DNA of 64,000 nt, taken from Salinihabitans flavidus. GTDB taxonomy: Bacteria > Pseudomonadota > Alphaproteobacteria > Rhodobacterales > Rhodobacteraceae. Shown here one piece after another: positions 49,732 to 60,174 of the stretch. Made by a program: the position numbers and the translations under genes. Below the pieces are notes generated by a model that was given only the letters and a program-made list of their open reading frames with translations, was not told the DNA's origin and made no database searches. Every line of letters begins with the position of its first letter. Position 1 is the first letter of the stretch. Location: contig NZ_FODS01000017.1 of assembly GCF_900110425.1 (NCBI RefSeq), forward strand, positions 28,364 to 92,363, in the 5' to 3' direction.

Positions 49732-50532
49732 TCAGCCGCCCCAGACGTAGATCGCGGCAAAGAGGAACAGCCACACCACGTCCACGAAGTGCCAGTACCA
49801 GGCCGCCGCCTCGAAGCCGACATGCTTTTCTTGGGTGAAGTGACCCCGTTGCAACCGGATCAGACAGACCAGAAGGAAGATCGTCCCGATGATCACATGC
49901 GCGCCGTGAAAGCCGGTCGCCATGAAGAAGGTCGCGCCATAGATATTGCCGGCAAAGCCGAAGGCCGCGTGGTTGTATTCATAGGCCTGAAGGATGGTGA
50001 AGAACACGCCCAGCACGACCGCAAGGATCAGCCCCCATTTCATGTCCTCGCGGTTGTTCTCATGCGCGATGGCATGGTGCGCCCATGTTGCCGCCGCGCC
50101 CGAACACAGCAGGATCAGCGTGTTGATCAGCGGCAGGTGCCACGGATCGAAGGTCTCGATCCCCGCGGGGGGCCACTGCCCGTCCACGATGGGCGAGCCC
50201 TCGGTCATCGGATAGAGCGCATGCTTGAAGAAGGTCCAGAACCATGCCGAGAAGAACATCACCTCGGAGATGATGAACAGGATCATCCCGTAGCGCAGAC
50301 CGAGCTGCACCACCGGGGTATGATCGCCCTGCCGGCTTTCGGCCACCACGTCGGCCCACCAGCCGAACATGACATAAAGCGTGCCGACAAGCCCGATCAG
50401 AAAGAGCCACGGCCCCTTGTCATGCATGAACCAGACCGCGCCGAACAGCATGACGAAGCCGGCCAGCGCGCCCAGGAAGGGCCACAAGGACGGGGTGAGA
50501 ATGTGGTAATCGTGGTTCTTTACGTGCGCCAT
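49732..50532 (-). CDS. ctaE: Cytochrome c oxidase subunit III
   Basis: 266-residue membrane subunit of aa3-type oxidase with seven predicted helices. Recognised by [34 protein letters not shown], and the final [22 protein letters not shown]. It binds lipids and stabilises subunit I. Subunit I (ctaD) is not in this cluster, as is usual in the group. It is part of the ctaC-ctaB-orf-ctaG-ctaE unit. Confidence 0.98.
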   Translation of the reverse strand: MAHVKNHDYHILTPSLWPFLGALAGFVMLFGAVWFMHDKGPWLFLIGLVGTLYVMFGWWADVVAESRQGDHTPVVQLGLRYGMILFIISEVMFFSAWFWTFFKHALYPMTEGSPIVDGQWPPAGIETFDPWHLPLINTLILLCSGAAATWAHHAIAHENNREDMKWGLILAVVLGVFFTILQAYEYNHAAFGFAGNIYGATFFMATGFHGAHVIIGTIFLLVCLIRLQRGHFTQEKHVGFEAAAWYWHFVDVVWLFLFAAIYVWGG

Positions 50533-50558
50533 TTTTGTCTTTTCCCTCGTTGGAAGGC

Positions 50559-51137
50559 TTAATTTACATCGGTTTCAGGGGACTGCGTCAAGGCCGCCTG
50601 CCGGGCCTCGGGCAACTCGATTTCATAGAAGGTGTAGGACAGGGTGATATGCTTGGTGTATTTCGCGTCCCGGTCGTCCACGATCTCGGGATCGACGAAG
50701 AAGGTCACCGGCATCTGCACCCGCTCGCCCGGTTGCAGCACCTGTTCGGTAAAGCAGAAGCAGTCGATCTTGGTGAAGAACCCGCCCGCCTCATAGGGGG
50801 CGACGTTATAGGTGGCCTGCCCCGCCACCGGCCGGTCGGTCGGGTTGTAGGCCTCATAGAAGGCAAGGCCCGTCTCCCCGATCCGCACCTCCATCTGGCG
50901 CTGCATCGGTGTGAACTCCCACGGCATGTCGCGTTCCTTGGAGGCGTCGAAGCGCACCTTGATCGTCCGGTCAAGGATCACGTCCGATCCGCCCTCGGCC
51001 ACGCCGGTGGTCCCGGCGAAGCCCGTGACCCGGCAGAACCAGTCATAAAGGGGCACAGAAGCCCATGCCAGCGCGCCCATCACCACGACCACGCCCACCA
51101 GTTGCACAAGTGTCTTGTGTGTCTTTTGCATCGCCAT
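50559..51137 (-). CDS. ctaG: Cytochrome c oxidase assembly protein CtaG/Cox11
   Basis: Copper chaperone for the CuB centre of subunit I. The 192-residue protein has an N-terminal membrane anchor, [15 protein letters not shown], and the copper-binding CFCF motif in [16 protein letters not shown]. The ATG at 51137 overlaps the small upstream gene's stop by one base (TGATG); a second ATG follows two codons later. It lies between the small orf and ctaE. Confidence 0.97.
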   Translation of the reverse strand: MAMQKTHKTLVQLVGVVVVMGALAWASVPLYDWFCRVTGFAGTTGVAEGGSDVILDRTIKVRFDASKERDMPWEFTPMQRQMEVRIGETGLAFYEAYNPTDRPVAGQATYNVAPYEAGGFFTKIDCFCFTEQVLQPGERVQMPVTFFVDPEIVDDRDAKYTKHITLSYTFYEIELPEARQAALTQSPETDVN

Positions 51138-51301
51138 CAGTTCTGCACCGCCGTTGCGTTTTCCGGTTCACCATCGCCGCGCGTGACCTTGACCACCGTC
51201 AGGCCGAACACGATGACGATGAATCCCGCCAGCACCAGCGCCAGGCCGAGGTTGCGGCCGAACCGGCGCTTGTGCAGCTCGTGTTCCTCGCGAAAGCTCA
51301 T
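51137..51301 (-). CDS. Small membrane protein of the oxidase operon
   Basis: 54 residues, with a charged N-terminus ([17 protein letters not shown]) and one membrane helix at about 17-38 ([15 protein letters not shown]), then a short polar tail. The position between ctaB and ctaG matches the unnamed small orf in the Paracoccus cta operon. It begins 1 base after the ctaB stop and ends with a one-base overlap into ctaG, so it is translated as part of the operon. A role in oxidase assembly is inferred from context only. Confidence 0.82.
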   Translation of the reverse strand: MSFREEHELHKRRFGRNLGLALVLAGFIVIVFGLTVVKVTRGDGEPENATAVQN

Positions 51302-51302
51302 C

Positions 51303-52250
51303 TCACCAGCCTCCCAGCCCGTAGGGCGCAAGCGCCGCCTCGCCCAGAATGGCGCCGAAATGCAGGAAGAGGTACAGCAGCGAAAGCCCGAAAAAGGATT
51401 TCTCGCGCCGGTATCCGTCGGCCTGCGCCGCCGTCTCGTCCCGCCGCCAGATCGCCACCGCGCCGTACACAAAGAGCGCGTTCATCACGACCGACACCAG
51501 AAGGTAGATCGGCCCGCCCACCGCGGTAAAGCCCATCCCCACCGCGATCCCCGCCAGCAGCAGCGTGTAGACAAGGATATGCGCCCGTGTCGCGCGCCGC
51601 CCGTGGGTCACGGTCAGCATCGGCACCCCCGCGTCGCGGTAGTCGGATTTCATGAACAGCGCCAGCGCCCAGAAATGCGGCGGCGTCCACATGAAGATGA
51701 GCGTGAACATCAGCACCGATTCCACGCTGATCCCGCCGGTCGCCACAGCCCAGCCGATCATCGGCGGAAACGCCCCCGCCGCGCCGCCGATCACGATGTT
51801 CTGCGGCGTCCAGCGCTTGAGCCACATGGTATAGACCACCACGTAGAAGAAGATGGTGAACGCCAGAAGCCCCGCCGCCACCCAGTTCGCCGCGAGCGCG
51901 AGCATGATCACCGCGAAGACCGACAGCGTCATGCCGATGGCATAGGCCTCGTCCGGAGACACCCGGCCCGCCGGGATCGGGCGCTGCGCGGTGCGCGTCA
52001 TCACCTTGTCGATATCGGCATCCCACCACATGTTGAGCGCACCCGACGCGCCGCCCCCCACCGCGATGAACAGGATGGAGGCGAAGGCGATCATCGGATG
52101 CACCGCCACCGGCGCCGCCAGCAGCCCCACCATCGCGGTGAAGACCACAAGCGACATCACCCGCGGCTTGAGCAGGGCAAAGTAGTCGGCAAACCCGGCA
52201 TCGCGGTCGCTGGCTTGGCTGTGAAGGCTCGCGTCGCTCATGTCTCTCAT
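51303..52250 (-). CDS. ctaB: Protoheme IX farnesyltransferase (heme O synthase)
   Basis: Transfers a farnesyl group to heme B to make heme O, the substrate of CtaA. The 315-residue polytopic protein has the prenyl-diphosphate-binding [15 protein letters not shown] (the NDXXDXXXD-like motif) and [20 protein letters not shown] at the first helix. Starts at 52250 or three codons later (MSDASLHSQ) are both plausible. It lies between ctaC and the small orf; a spacer hairpin separates it from ctaC. Confidence 0.97.
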   Translation of the reverse strand: MRDMSDASLHSQASDRDAGFADYFALLKPRVMSLVVFTAMVGLLAAPVAVHPMIAFASILFIAVGGGASGALNMWWDADIDKVMTRTAQRPIPAGRVSPDEAYAIGMTLSVFAVIMLALAANWVAAGLLAFTIFFYVVVYTMWLKRWTPQNIVIGGAAGAFPPMIGWAVATGGISVESVLMFTLIFMWTPPHFWALALFMKSDYRDAGVPMLTVTHGRRATRAHILVYTLLLAGIAVGMGFTAVGGPIYLLVSVVMNALFVYGAVAIWRRDETAAQADGYRREKSFFGLSLLYLFLHFGAILGEAALAPYGLGGW

Positions 52251-52258
52251 CCGTTATG

Positions 52259-52276
52259 GCGGGTCACGCGACCCGC
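52259..52276 (-). other. Hairpin in the ctaC-ctaB spacer
   Basis: GCGGGTC / GACCCGC perfect 7-bp stem with a 4-base loop in the 72-base spacer after ctaC. No T run follows. It may mark a processing or attenuation point that sets ctaC apart from the assembly genes. Confidence 0.3.
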
Positions 52277-52322
52277 GCCGCCCAGTGGCGGGGCGCCCCG
52301 GCGCCCCTCCCCTTGCGGTGTC

Positions 52323-53162
52323 CTACTCTGCCGCCGCGACCTGCATTTGCCGCGGCGTGCCCGCGTAATCCTCGATCGCGCCATCCAGCCAGGCGTCGTA
52401 TTCCTCCTGGCTGACCACCTGCACGGTGATAGGCATATAAGCGTGATCCTTGCCGCACAGTTCCGAACACTGGCCGAAATAGAGGCCCTCGCGCTCTGCC
52501 CTGAACCACAGTTCGGCCAGACGACCCGGCACCGCGTCCTGCTTCACGCCGAAGGCGGGAATCGTCCACGAATGGATCACGTCGGCGCCGGTCACCTGCA
52601 TCACGACGGTCTTGTCCACGGGCACCACCACACGGGTATCGGTCGCCAGCAGGTATTCGTCGGAGTTGTAGCCATACTCGGCCAGATCCTCTTTTGGCAG
52701 CAGGAAGCTTTCGAACCCGAAGTCGTGATCGACATAGTCATAACCCCAGTACCACTGATAGCCGGTGACCTTGATGGTCAGGTCGGCCTCGGGGATCTCC
52801 TGCTGCTTGAACAGAACCGGCAGGGAAAACGCGCCGATGAGCACAAGGATCACGATCGGCCCGACGGTCCAGACGATCTCCACCGGGGTGTTGTGGGTGA
52901 AGGACGACGGGTTCGGGTTCGCCCGGCGGCGGAACCGCACCATCGCATAGAGCAACAGCGCGGAGACCAGCAGGGTGATGCCGGTGATGATCACGAGGAT
53001 CAGGAAATCCAGCGACTGCAGGTCGCGCGCCAGCTCGGTCGCGGCGGGCTGAAACCCGGTCCCGCGATCCACGGGCTTGCCCACGGACTCCGCCTGCTGC
53101 GCGGCGGCGGGAACTGCGGTCAATGCGGCCAGAAGGCCAAAGGTTGGTTTGAGAATTCGCAT
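52323..53162 (-). CDS. ctaC: Cytochrome c oxidase subunit II
   Basis: 279-residue subunit that carries the binuclear CuA centre and takes electrons from cytochrome c. It has a signal peptide (1-21), two membrane helices (about 52-75 and 97-117), and the full CuA set: His197 in [12 protein letters not shown], then Cys232, Glu234, Cys236, His240 and Met243 in [12 protein letters not shown]. The aromatic [11 protein letters not shown] electron-entry region is intact. First gene of the oxidase unit; an FnrL-type box lies 149 bases upstream. Confidence 0.98.
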   Translation of the reverse strand: MRILKPTFGLLAALTAVPAAAQQAESVGKPVDRGTGFQPAATELARDLQSLDFLILVIITGITLLVSALLLYAMVRFRRRANPNPSSFTHNTPVEIVWTVGPIVILVLIGAFSLPVLFKQQEIPEADLTIKVTGYQWYWGYDYVDHDFGFESFLLPKEDLAEYGYNSDEYLLATDTRVVVPVDKTVVMQVTGADVIHSWTIPAFGVKQDAVPGRLAELWFRAEREGLYFGQCSELCGKDHAYMPITVQVVSQEEYDAWLDGAIEDYAGTPRQMQVAAAE

Positions 53163-53310
53163 GGCTCACCCTGATCGGTTGCGGTCTTCATCGGTATCTT
53201 GGCGGACGGTCTGCCGCACCTGCGGCGGAATCCGTTTGTTTTGTCGATGCTAAAGATCATATTCTGGCGTCCAGATAAAGAAAGATGCCTGCGGCGAACA
53301 GACGCTTTTT

Positions 53311-53324
53311 TTGATTTATGTCAA
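53311..53324. promoter_or_regulatory. FnrL/FNR-type box
   Basis: TTGATTTATGTCAA fits TTGAT-N4-(A/G)TCAA, the FnrL consensus in Rhodobacteraceae. It lies 21 bases before the tldD start, where binding would repress, and 149 bases upstream of ctaC in the divergent direction, where it could activate or repress the oxidase genes. On the minus strand it contains TTGACA. Confidence 0.55.
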
Positions 53325-53344
53325 ATTCCCGGGGAGAACCGCCC

Positions 53345-54766
<1,422 letters not shown>

Positions 54767-54950
54767 CGGCGCCGCCGCTGGCCCGGCAGGCCTGTTTGCC
54801 CGCTTCACCTTTGCGCAAATACGCGATCCGCGCCCGCCGGCGCGCGGCGCGGCTGGCGGGACAGGGCGGGCGGGATGGGGCCCGTCAGACGCGCCGAAGC
54901 AACGTCCGCCGGGGTCACGATCGGGCTTTCACCCCGGGCCAAGGCGGCGG

Positions 54951-54993
54951 GACCGACGCGATACCGACGTTTTACTGACGTGATACCGACATG
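54951..54993 (+). repeat. 11-bp tandem array, copy 4 (four units)
   Basis: Units GACCGACGCG, ATACCGACGTT, TTACTGACGTG and ATACCGACATG. It lies 148-190 bases upstream of the dprA start and downstream of tldD. ATTAAC follows at 55017-55022. This is the most degenerate array. Confidence 0.85.
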
Positions 54994-55020
54994 AGCCTAT
55001 TCGATCTCATCATATAATTA

Positions 55021-55036
55021 ACATGGATTTTCATGT
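55021..55036. promoter_or_regulatory. Perfect palindrome, operator candidate
   Basis: ACATG-GATTTT-CATGT, a 5-bp arm dyad with a 6-base centre, in an AT-rich stretch 105 bases upstream of dprA. No factor could be assigned. Confidence 0.35.
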
Positions 55037-55080
55037 AGTTACGCAAAATTCAAGAAAAATGCGCTTCGTCCCCGAATCGG

Positions 55081-55096
55081 TTTACCTGCCATTAAC
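55081..55096 (+). promoter_or_regulatory. Near-consensus CtrA binding site before dprA
   Basis: TTTA-CCTGCCA-TTAAC differs by one base from the CtrA consensus TTAA-N7-TTAAC. It is centred about 52 bases upstream of the dprA ATG. In Rhodobacter capsulatus dprA expression and GTA uptake depend on CtrA, so the site is biologically plausible. Confidence 0.5.
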
Positions 55097-55140
55097 CACC
55101 CTGTCCCTAAAACGGTCTCAGCAAGCAGGCGGAGCCGCGG

Positions 55141-56304
55141 ATGACCGAAGACGACCATTCTTCCACTCACCCCCAACTCCCACCCACCACGGAAGAAGAA
55201 CGGTTCTCGTGGCTTCGCCTCTTGCGGTCTCGCCGGGTCGGCCCGACCACCTTCCACCGTCTTCTGGCAGAGCATGGCAGCGCGATTGCCGCTTTGGACG
55301 CGCTGCCCGAAATCGCCCGCGCCGCTGGCGAAACCTCCTACGAAATATGTCCCGAAACGGTGGTGGAGGCCGAACTGCGCGCCGCCCGCCGCGCCGGGGC
55401 GCGGATGATCGCCTTCGGCTCGCCGGGCTACCCTGCTCTGCTGGCGGATCTGCCCGACGCGCCCCCGGTCCTCTGGGCGAAGGGGCGGGCGGATCTGCTC
55501 CGTCAACCCGCCCTCGCGATGGTCGGCGCGCGCAACGCCTCCTCTCTGGGCACGCGCATGGCCCGGCGACTGGCCACCGATCTCGGCGCGCGGGGGTTTG
55601 CCATCGTCTCGGGCCTTGCCCGCGGCGTGGACACCGCCGCGCACAGCGCCGCGCTGGAGACCGGAACGATCGCGGTCTTTGCCGGCGGTATCGATGTGAT
55701 CTACCCGGCGGAGAATACCCAACTGGCGGAAAACATTGCCGAAACCGGCCTGTGCCTGTCCGAGCAGCCGATGGGCCGCATGCCGCAGGCGCGCCATTTC
55801 CCGGCCCGCAACCGCATCATCTCGGGCCTCGCCCCGGCGGTTCTGGTGGTGGAGGCGGCGGCGCGCTCCGGCTCTCTCATCACCGCGCGCAACGCGCTCG
55901 ATCAGGGGCGCGAGGTGCTCGCCGTGCCGGGCCACCCCCATGACGCCCGCGCGGCGGGCTGCAACATGCTGATCCGCGACGGGGCCACGCTGGTGCGCGG
56001 CGCCGATGACGTGCTGGAGGCAATCGGCCCCGCCGCCGCACCCGCCCGCGAGCAACAGGAATTGCCGCTCGACCCACCTTCCGCGCCGGCGCGCGCCGCA
56101 TCGCCCCAACGCTCCCTGCGGGAGACGGCGGCGCTGCATCGGCAGATCCTGAACCGTCTCGGCCCCGCCCCGCTGGCCGAGGATCAGCTCATCCGCGATC
56201 TGGACGCCCCGGCCAATCAGGTCACGCCTGTGCTTGTCGATCTCGAACTTGACGGCCGGATCACGCGCCAGTCCGGCGGGCTGCTCTCGCGCGGCAAGGG
56301 CTGA
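55141..56304 (+). CDS. dprA: DNA processing protein DprA
   Basis: Loads RecA on incoming single-stranded DNA during transformation and, in Rhodobacterales, during GTA-mediated gene uptake. The 387-residue protein has an N-terminal SAM-like region (RVGPTTFHRLL), the extended Rossmann fold from about 120 to 310 (MVGARNASSLGTRMARRL, SGLARGVDTAAHSAAL, RNRIISGLAPAVLVVEAAAR, SGSLITARNALDQGREVLAV), and a C-terminal winged helix. A CtrA-like box precedes it. It is followed by topA with a 125-base gap, a common pairing. Confidence 0.96.
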   Translation: MTEDDHSSTHPQLPPTTEEERFSWLRLLRSRRVGPTTFHRLLAEHGSAIAALDALPEIARAAGETSYEICPETVVEAELRAARRAGARMIAFGSPGYPALLADLPDAPPVLWAKGRADLLRQPALAMVGARNASSLGTRMARRLATDLGARGFAIVSGLARGVDTAAHSAALETGTIAVFAGGIDVIYPAENTQLAENIAETGLCLSEQPMGRMPQARHFPARNRIISGLAPAVLVVEAAARSGSLITARNALDQGREVLAVPGHPHDARAAGCNMLIRDGATLVRGADDVLEAIGPAAAPAREQQELPLDPPSAPARAASPQRSLRETAALHRQILNRLGPAPLAEDQLIRDLDAPANQVTPVLVDLELDGRITRQSGGLLSRGKG

Positions 56305-56429
56305 CGCCTCCCCCCTGCCCGCGGCCTCCCGCTCGGCGGGCGCATTGCCGGGCCGCATTGACATTCCCCCCTTCCACACGACACTTTTGCCCGCCATAAC
56401 GCTCGCGCCCCGAGTCGGAAGGATATTGA

Positions 56430-59009
56430 ATGCCCGTTGTCGTTGTCGAATCCCCTGCCAAAGCCAAGACCATCAATAAATACCTGGGGTCAGACTACAC
56501 GGTTCTCGCATCCTACGGCCATGTGCGCGACCTGCCCCCCAAGGACGGCTCCGTCGATACGGAGCATGATTTCGAGATGAAATGGGAGGTCGGCACCGAT
56601 TCACGCAAACATGTGAAGGCGATCGCCGATGCACTCAAGGACGACAACAACCTGATCCTCGCCACCGACCCCGACCGCGAGGGAGAGGCGATTTCATGGC
56701 ACCTTGAGGAAACCCTGCGCAATCGCAAGGCGATCAAGAAGGACACCCCCGTCTCGCGCGTCGTGTTCAACGCGATCACCAAGGCCGCCGTGACCGACGC
56801 GATGGCCAACCCCCGCGATATCGATGCCCCGCTGGTGGAGGCTTATCTGGCGCGCCGCGCGCTCGATTATCTGGTGGGGTTCAACCTCTCTCCGGTGTTG
56901 TGGCGCAAGCTGCCGGGCGCCAAGTCGGCCGGCCGGGTGCAATCGGTCTGCCTGCGCCTCATCGTCGAGCGCGAAATGGAGATCGAGGCGTTCAACGCGC
57001 AGGAATACTGGTCCGTCAAGGCGCTGCTGGCCACCCCGCGCGGCCAGACCTACGAGGCACGGCTGACGCTTCTGGGCGGCGAGAAGCTCGACAAGATGTC
57101 GCTGAAGGATGGCACCGCCGCCGAACTGGCGGTGCAGGCCATCGAATCGCGCGATCTCAGCGTGGCGTCGGTGGAGGCCAAGCCGGCCGCGCGCAACCCC
57201 TCTGCCCCGTTCATGACTTCCACCCTGCAGCAGGAGGCGAGCCGCAAGTTCGGCATGGGCGCACGCCAGACCATGAGCACCGCGCAGCGCCTCTACGAGG
57301 CCGGGCATATCACCTACATGCGGACCGACGGCATCGACATGGCGCCAGAGGCGGTGATGGCCGCGCGCGACGCGATCAAGGACCGCTTCGGCGCCGAATA
57401 TCTGCCCAAAAGCCCGCGGATGTACAAGAACAAGGCCAAGAACGCGCAGGAAGCGCATGAATGTATCCGCCCCACCGAAATGACGCGCGACGCCGCCGCG
57501 CTGAAGCTCCGGGACGCCGATCAGCGCAAGCTGTACGATCTGATCTGGAAGCGCACGCTCGCCTGTCAGATGGAAGCGGCCCGGCTCGAACGCACCACGG
57601 TGCAGATCGAAAGCGCCGACCGGCAGGTGGGGTTGCGCGCCACGGGTCAGGTGATGCTTTTCGACGGGTTCATGCGCATCTACGAGGAAGGCCGCGACGA
57701 TACGGTGGTCGATGAGGACGACAAGCGCCTACCGCAGATCACCGAGGGCGAGCGCGCGGAAAAACGCTCCGTCACGCCCGAGCAGCATTTCACCCTGCCC
57801 CCCCCGCGCTATACTGAGGCGACGCTGGTCAAGAAGATGGAGGAGCTGGGCATCGGCCGTCCCTCCACCTATGCCTCCATCGTCACCACGATTCAGGATC
57901 GCGAATATGTCCGCAAGGACGGCAATCGCCTGATTCCAGAGGACAAGGGCCGGATCGTCACCATCTTCCTGCTCAATTTCTTCCGCAAATACGTGGGCTA
58001 TGAGTTCACCGCCAACCTTGAGGAAGAGCTTGACCGCGTGAGCGCCGGAGAGGCCGACTACAAGGATTTGCTCGCCCGGTTCTGGCGCGATTTCTCCACC
58101 GCCATCGCCGAAACGAGCGAGCTGCGCATCACCGAGGTGCTCGACGTGCTCGACGATGCGCTCGCCCCGCAGCTCTACCCTCCGCGCGAAGATGGCAGCG
58201 ACCCGCGCATCTGCCCGCTCTGTGGGACGGGAAAGCTGCACCTGAAGACCTCGCGCAGCGGCGGGTTCATCGGGTGCGGCAATTATCCCGAATGCCGCTA
58301 CACGCGCCCGATCAGCGGCGATGCCGACGATGGTGGCGACCGGGTTCTGGGCGTCGATGACGGCGATGAGATCACGCTGCGCTCCGGTCGGTTCGGCCCC
58401 TATGTGCAGCGCGGCGAGGCGACCGAAGAGAACAAGAAGCCGCCCCGCGCCTCCCTGCCCAAGGGCTGGTCCAAGGACGAGATGGACCTTGAAAAGGCGC
58501 TGACCCTGCTCAGCCTGCCACGCGAGGTCGGCCCCCACCCCGACGACGGCGAGATGATCGAGGCCGGGATCGGCCGTTACGGGCCCTACGTCAAACACGG
58601 CCGGCTCTATGCCAACCTCAAGGAGGTGGACGACGTTTTCACCATCGGCATGAACCGCGCGGTGGAAGAGCTCGCAAAGAAGGCCGCCAGCCGCGGCGCC
58701 GGGCGCGGTGCGGCTGTCAAACCGCTGAAGGAACTGGGCGAGCACCCGTCCGAGGGCGGGCCGGTCAACGTGATGGACGGGCGCTATGGCCCCTATGTCA
58801 AATGGGGCAAGATCAACGCCACCCTGCCCAAGGAGACCGACCCGCAGGACCTCACGATGGATCGCGCGGTGGAACTGATTACCGAGAAGGCGGCGAAAAA
58901 AGGCGGGCGCAAACCCGCCGCCAAAAAGCCTGCCGCCAACAAGCCGGCGGCAAAGAAGAAGGCCGCGCCGAAAAAGAAAGCCGCCCCGAAGAAAAAGGCC
59001 GCCGAGTAG
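56430..59009 (+). CDS. topA: DNA topoisomerase I
   Basis: Type IA enzyme that relaxes negative supercoils. The 859-residue protein has the TOPRIM domain with Glu7 (VVESPAK) and the acidic triad Asp80, Asp82, Glu84 in ATDPDREGE, and the catalytic Tyr296 in ITYMRTDGID. One four-cysteine zinc element follows (CPLCGTGKL and GCGNYPECRY). Three C-terminal TOPRIM_C repeats read SGRFGPYVQRG, GRYGPYVKHG and GRYGPYVKWG. The protein ends in a Lys/Ala/Pro tail from about residue 828, which likely binds DNA non-specifically. Confidence 0.98.
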   Translation: MPVVVVESPAKAKTINKYLGSDYTVLASYGHVRDLPPKDGSVDTEHDFEMKWEVGTDSRKHVKAIADALKDDNNLILATDPDREGEAISWHLEETLRNRKAIKKDTPVSRVVFNAITKAAVTDAMANPRDIDAPLVEAYLARRALDYLVGFNLSPVLWRKLPGAKSAGRVQSVCLRLIVEREMEIEAFNAQEYWSVKALLATPRGQTYEARLTLLGGEKLDKMSLKDGTAAELAVQAIESRDLSVASVEAKPAARNPSAPFMTSTLQQEASRKFGMGARQTMSTAQRLYEAGHITYMRTDGIDMAPEAVMAARDAIKDRFGAEYLPKSPRMYKNKAKNAQEAHECIRPTEMTRDAAALKLRDADQRKLYDLIWKRTLACQMEAARLERTTVQIESADRQVGLRATGQVMLFDGFMRIYEEGRDDTVVDEDDKRLPQITEGERAEKRSVTPEQHFTLPPPRYTEATLVKKMEELGIGRPSTYASIVTTIQDREYVRKDGNRLIPEDKGRIVTIFLLNFFRKYVGYEFTANLEEELDRVSAGEADYKDLLARFWRDFSTAIAETSELRITEVLDVLDDALAPQLYPPREDGSDPRICPLCGTGKLHLKTSRSGGFIGCGNYPECRYTRPISGDADDGGDRVLGVDDGDEITLRSGRFGPYVQRGEATEENKKPPRASLPKGWSKDEMDLEKALTLLSLPREVGPHPDDGEMIEAGIGRYGPYVKHGRLYANLKEVDDVFTIGMNRAVEELAKKAASRGAGRGAAVKPLKELGEHPSEGGPVNVMDGRYGPYVKWGKINATLPKETDPQDLTMDRAVELITEKAAKKGGRKPAAKKPAANKPAAKKKAAPKKKAAPKKKAAE

Positions 59010-59161
59010 TTCGGGGCCGGACAGCAGCGGCAGACCCCGCCCCACGCCCCCGAAACCACGGGTTGAATCCCGCCGGCTGCCCCTCGCGCCGATCTTGCCA
59101 CTGGTAAGGACGCGCAATTGTTCCTAAGTTCGCTATGGGGCTGACAGGGGTGCCGCGCAAC

Positions 59162-59245
59162 ATGTCCGATACCGGATTGAAAAAACTCGCCTTCGTTCTG
59201 CTTGTCCTGCTGATCCTCTTCGTGACCATCGGGGGGGGCGTGTAA
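59162..59245 (+). CDS. 27-residue membrane peptide coupled to xpaC
   Basis: Short frame MSDTGLKKLAFVLLVLLILF followed by VTIGGGV. It is one hydrophobic helix with two lysines at the cytoplasmic side. Its TAA stop overlaps the ATG of the next gene (TAATG), which is strong evidence that it is translated and coupled. The function is unknown. It is the first gene of the TelA/XpaC cluster. Confidence 0.6.
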   Translation: MSDTGLKKLAFVLLVLLILFVTIGGGV

Positions 59246-60138
59246 TGGCGCGGCGTTATGGCGGACCTCACAGCCCGGACGGCGCGGACACTGGCGGCGA
59301 CACGCCCCCGCGCAGCGCCTTTGCCACCGCCCGTCGAAGTCGCGCGGGCGGACGCGTCAACCTGCTTTTCATCGTGCCCCTGCCGCTTGTCTGGCAGGCG
59401 TTCACGAGCGGTCCCGCCGGGCTCGTGCTCAACCTCGCGGCGCTGGGGCTCTTGCTGCTGGCGGCATGGCTCACGCGCGAGGGGCTGCTGGCGCAGGACG
59501 CCTATGAGGCGCGCAGGGTGGCCCGCCGCCCGGCCTTTCCGCGCAAGATGGCCGGCTCGGTGCTCACCGGCACGGGGCTGGCGATCGCCGGTTATGCGGT
59601 GGGCGGCGGAATCGTCGCGCCCGCCATCTATGGCGTGGTGGGCGCGGTGCTGCACGGGCTGGCCTTCGGCCTCGATCCGATGACCGACAAGGGCGCCGAC
59701 AGCACCGATGCCTTTCAGACGCGCCGTGTCGCCCGCGCCGTGGACGAGGCCGAAAAACACCTCACCGCCATGTCGGAGGCCATCGCCCGAACCCGCGACC
59801 GAACGCTGCAGGCGCGGGTGGAACGGTTTCAGGCCACTGCCCGCGACCTCTTCCGCACGGTGGAACAGGACCCGCGCGACTTGACCGCCGCGCGCAAATA
59901 CCTCAGCGTCTACCTGCTGGGCGCGCGCGACGCGACGGTGAAATTCGCCGACATCCATGCCCGCACCGGCGATGCGAAGGCCCGCGCCGACTACGAGGCG
60001 CTGCTTGACGATCTGGAGCGGAACTTCACCGCCCGGACCCGCAAGATGCTGCTTGACGACCGCTCCGACCTGACGATCGAGATCGACGTGCTGCGCGACC
60101 GGCTCCGGCGCGAGGGCGTCGCTCCGCAAAGTGATTGA
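59245..60138 (+). CDS. XpaC-like membrane protein
   Basis: 297 residues, similar to the XpaC family (named for 5-bromo-4-chloroindolyl phosphate hydrolysis) that accompanies TelA proteins. It has an Arg-rich N-terminus, two adjacent membrane helices (VNLLFIVPLPLVWQAF and LVLNLAALGLLLLAAWLT), a further hydrophobic Gly-rich stretch (GTGLAIAGYAVGGGIVAPAI), then a long charged helical domain. The family has no proven enzyme activity. It is coupled to a 27-residue peptide upstream and lies 36 bases before telA. Confidence 0.85.
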   Translation: MARRYGGPHSPDGADTGGDTPPRSAFATARRSRAGGRVNLLFIVPLPLVWQAFTSGPAGLVLNLAALGLLLLAAWLTREGLLAQDAYEARRVARRPAFPRKMAGSVLTGTGLAIAGYAVGGGIVAPAIYGVVGAVLHGLAFGLDPMTDKGADSTDAFQTRRVARAVDEAEKHLTAMSEAIARTRDRTLQARVERFQATARDLFRTVEQDPRDLTAARKYLSVYLLGARDATVKFADIHARTGDAKARADYEALLDDLERNFTARTRKMLLDDRSDLTIEIDVLRDRLRREGVAPQSD

Positions 60139-60174
60139 CCCCAACCAATAGACCCAAACGCACAAGGAATCCCC

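Larger units (their letters stand above)
54767..55140. other. Spacer between tldD and dprA with repeats and control sites
   Basis: 374 bases without a convincing gene. From left to right: GC-rich filler to about 54940, 11-bp array copy 4 (54951-54993), an AT-rich stretch with ATTAAC, a perfect 16-bp palindrome (55021-55036), and a near-consensus CtrA box (55081-55096) in front of dprA. Confidence 0.7.

Noticed and set aside
50535..53174. Open frame of 879 codons on the plus strand across ctaE to ctaC
   Set aside because: It runs antisense through five well-supported oxidase genes, and the product has no domain and is full of His/Arg/Asp.
55023..55943. Plus-strand open frame of 306 codons overlapping dprA
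   Set aside because: Starts in the regulatory spacer and continues out of frame through dprA; Arg/Gly-rich translation without domains.
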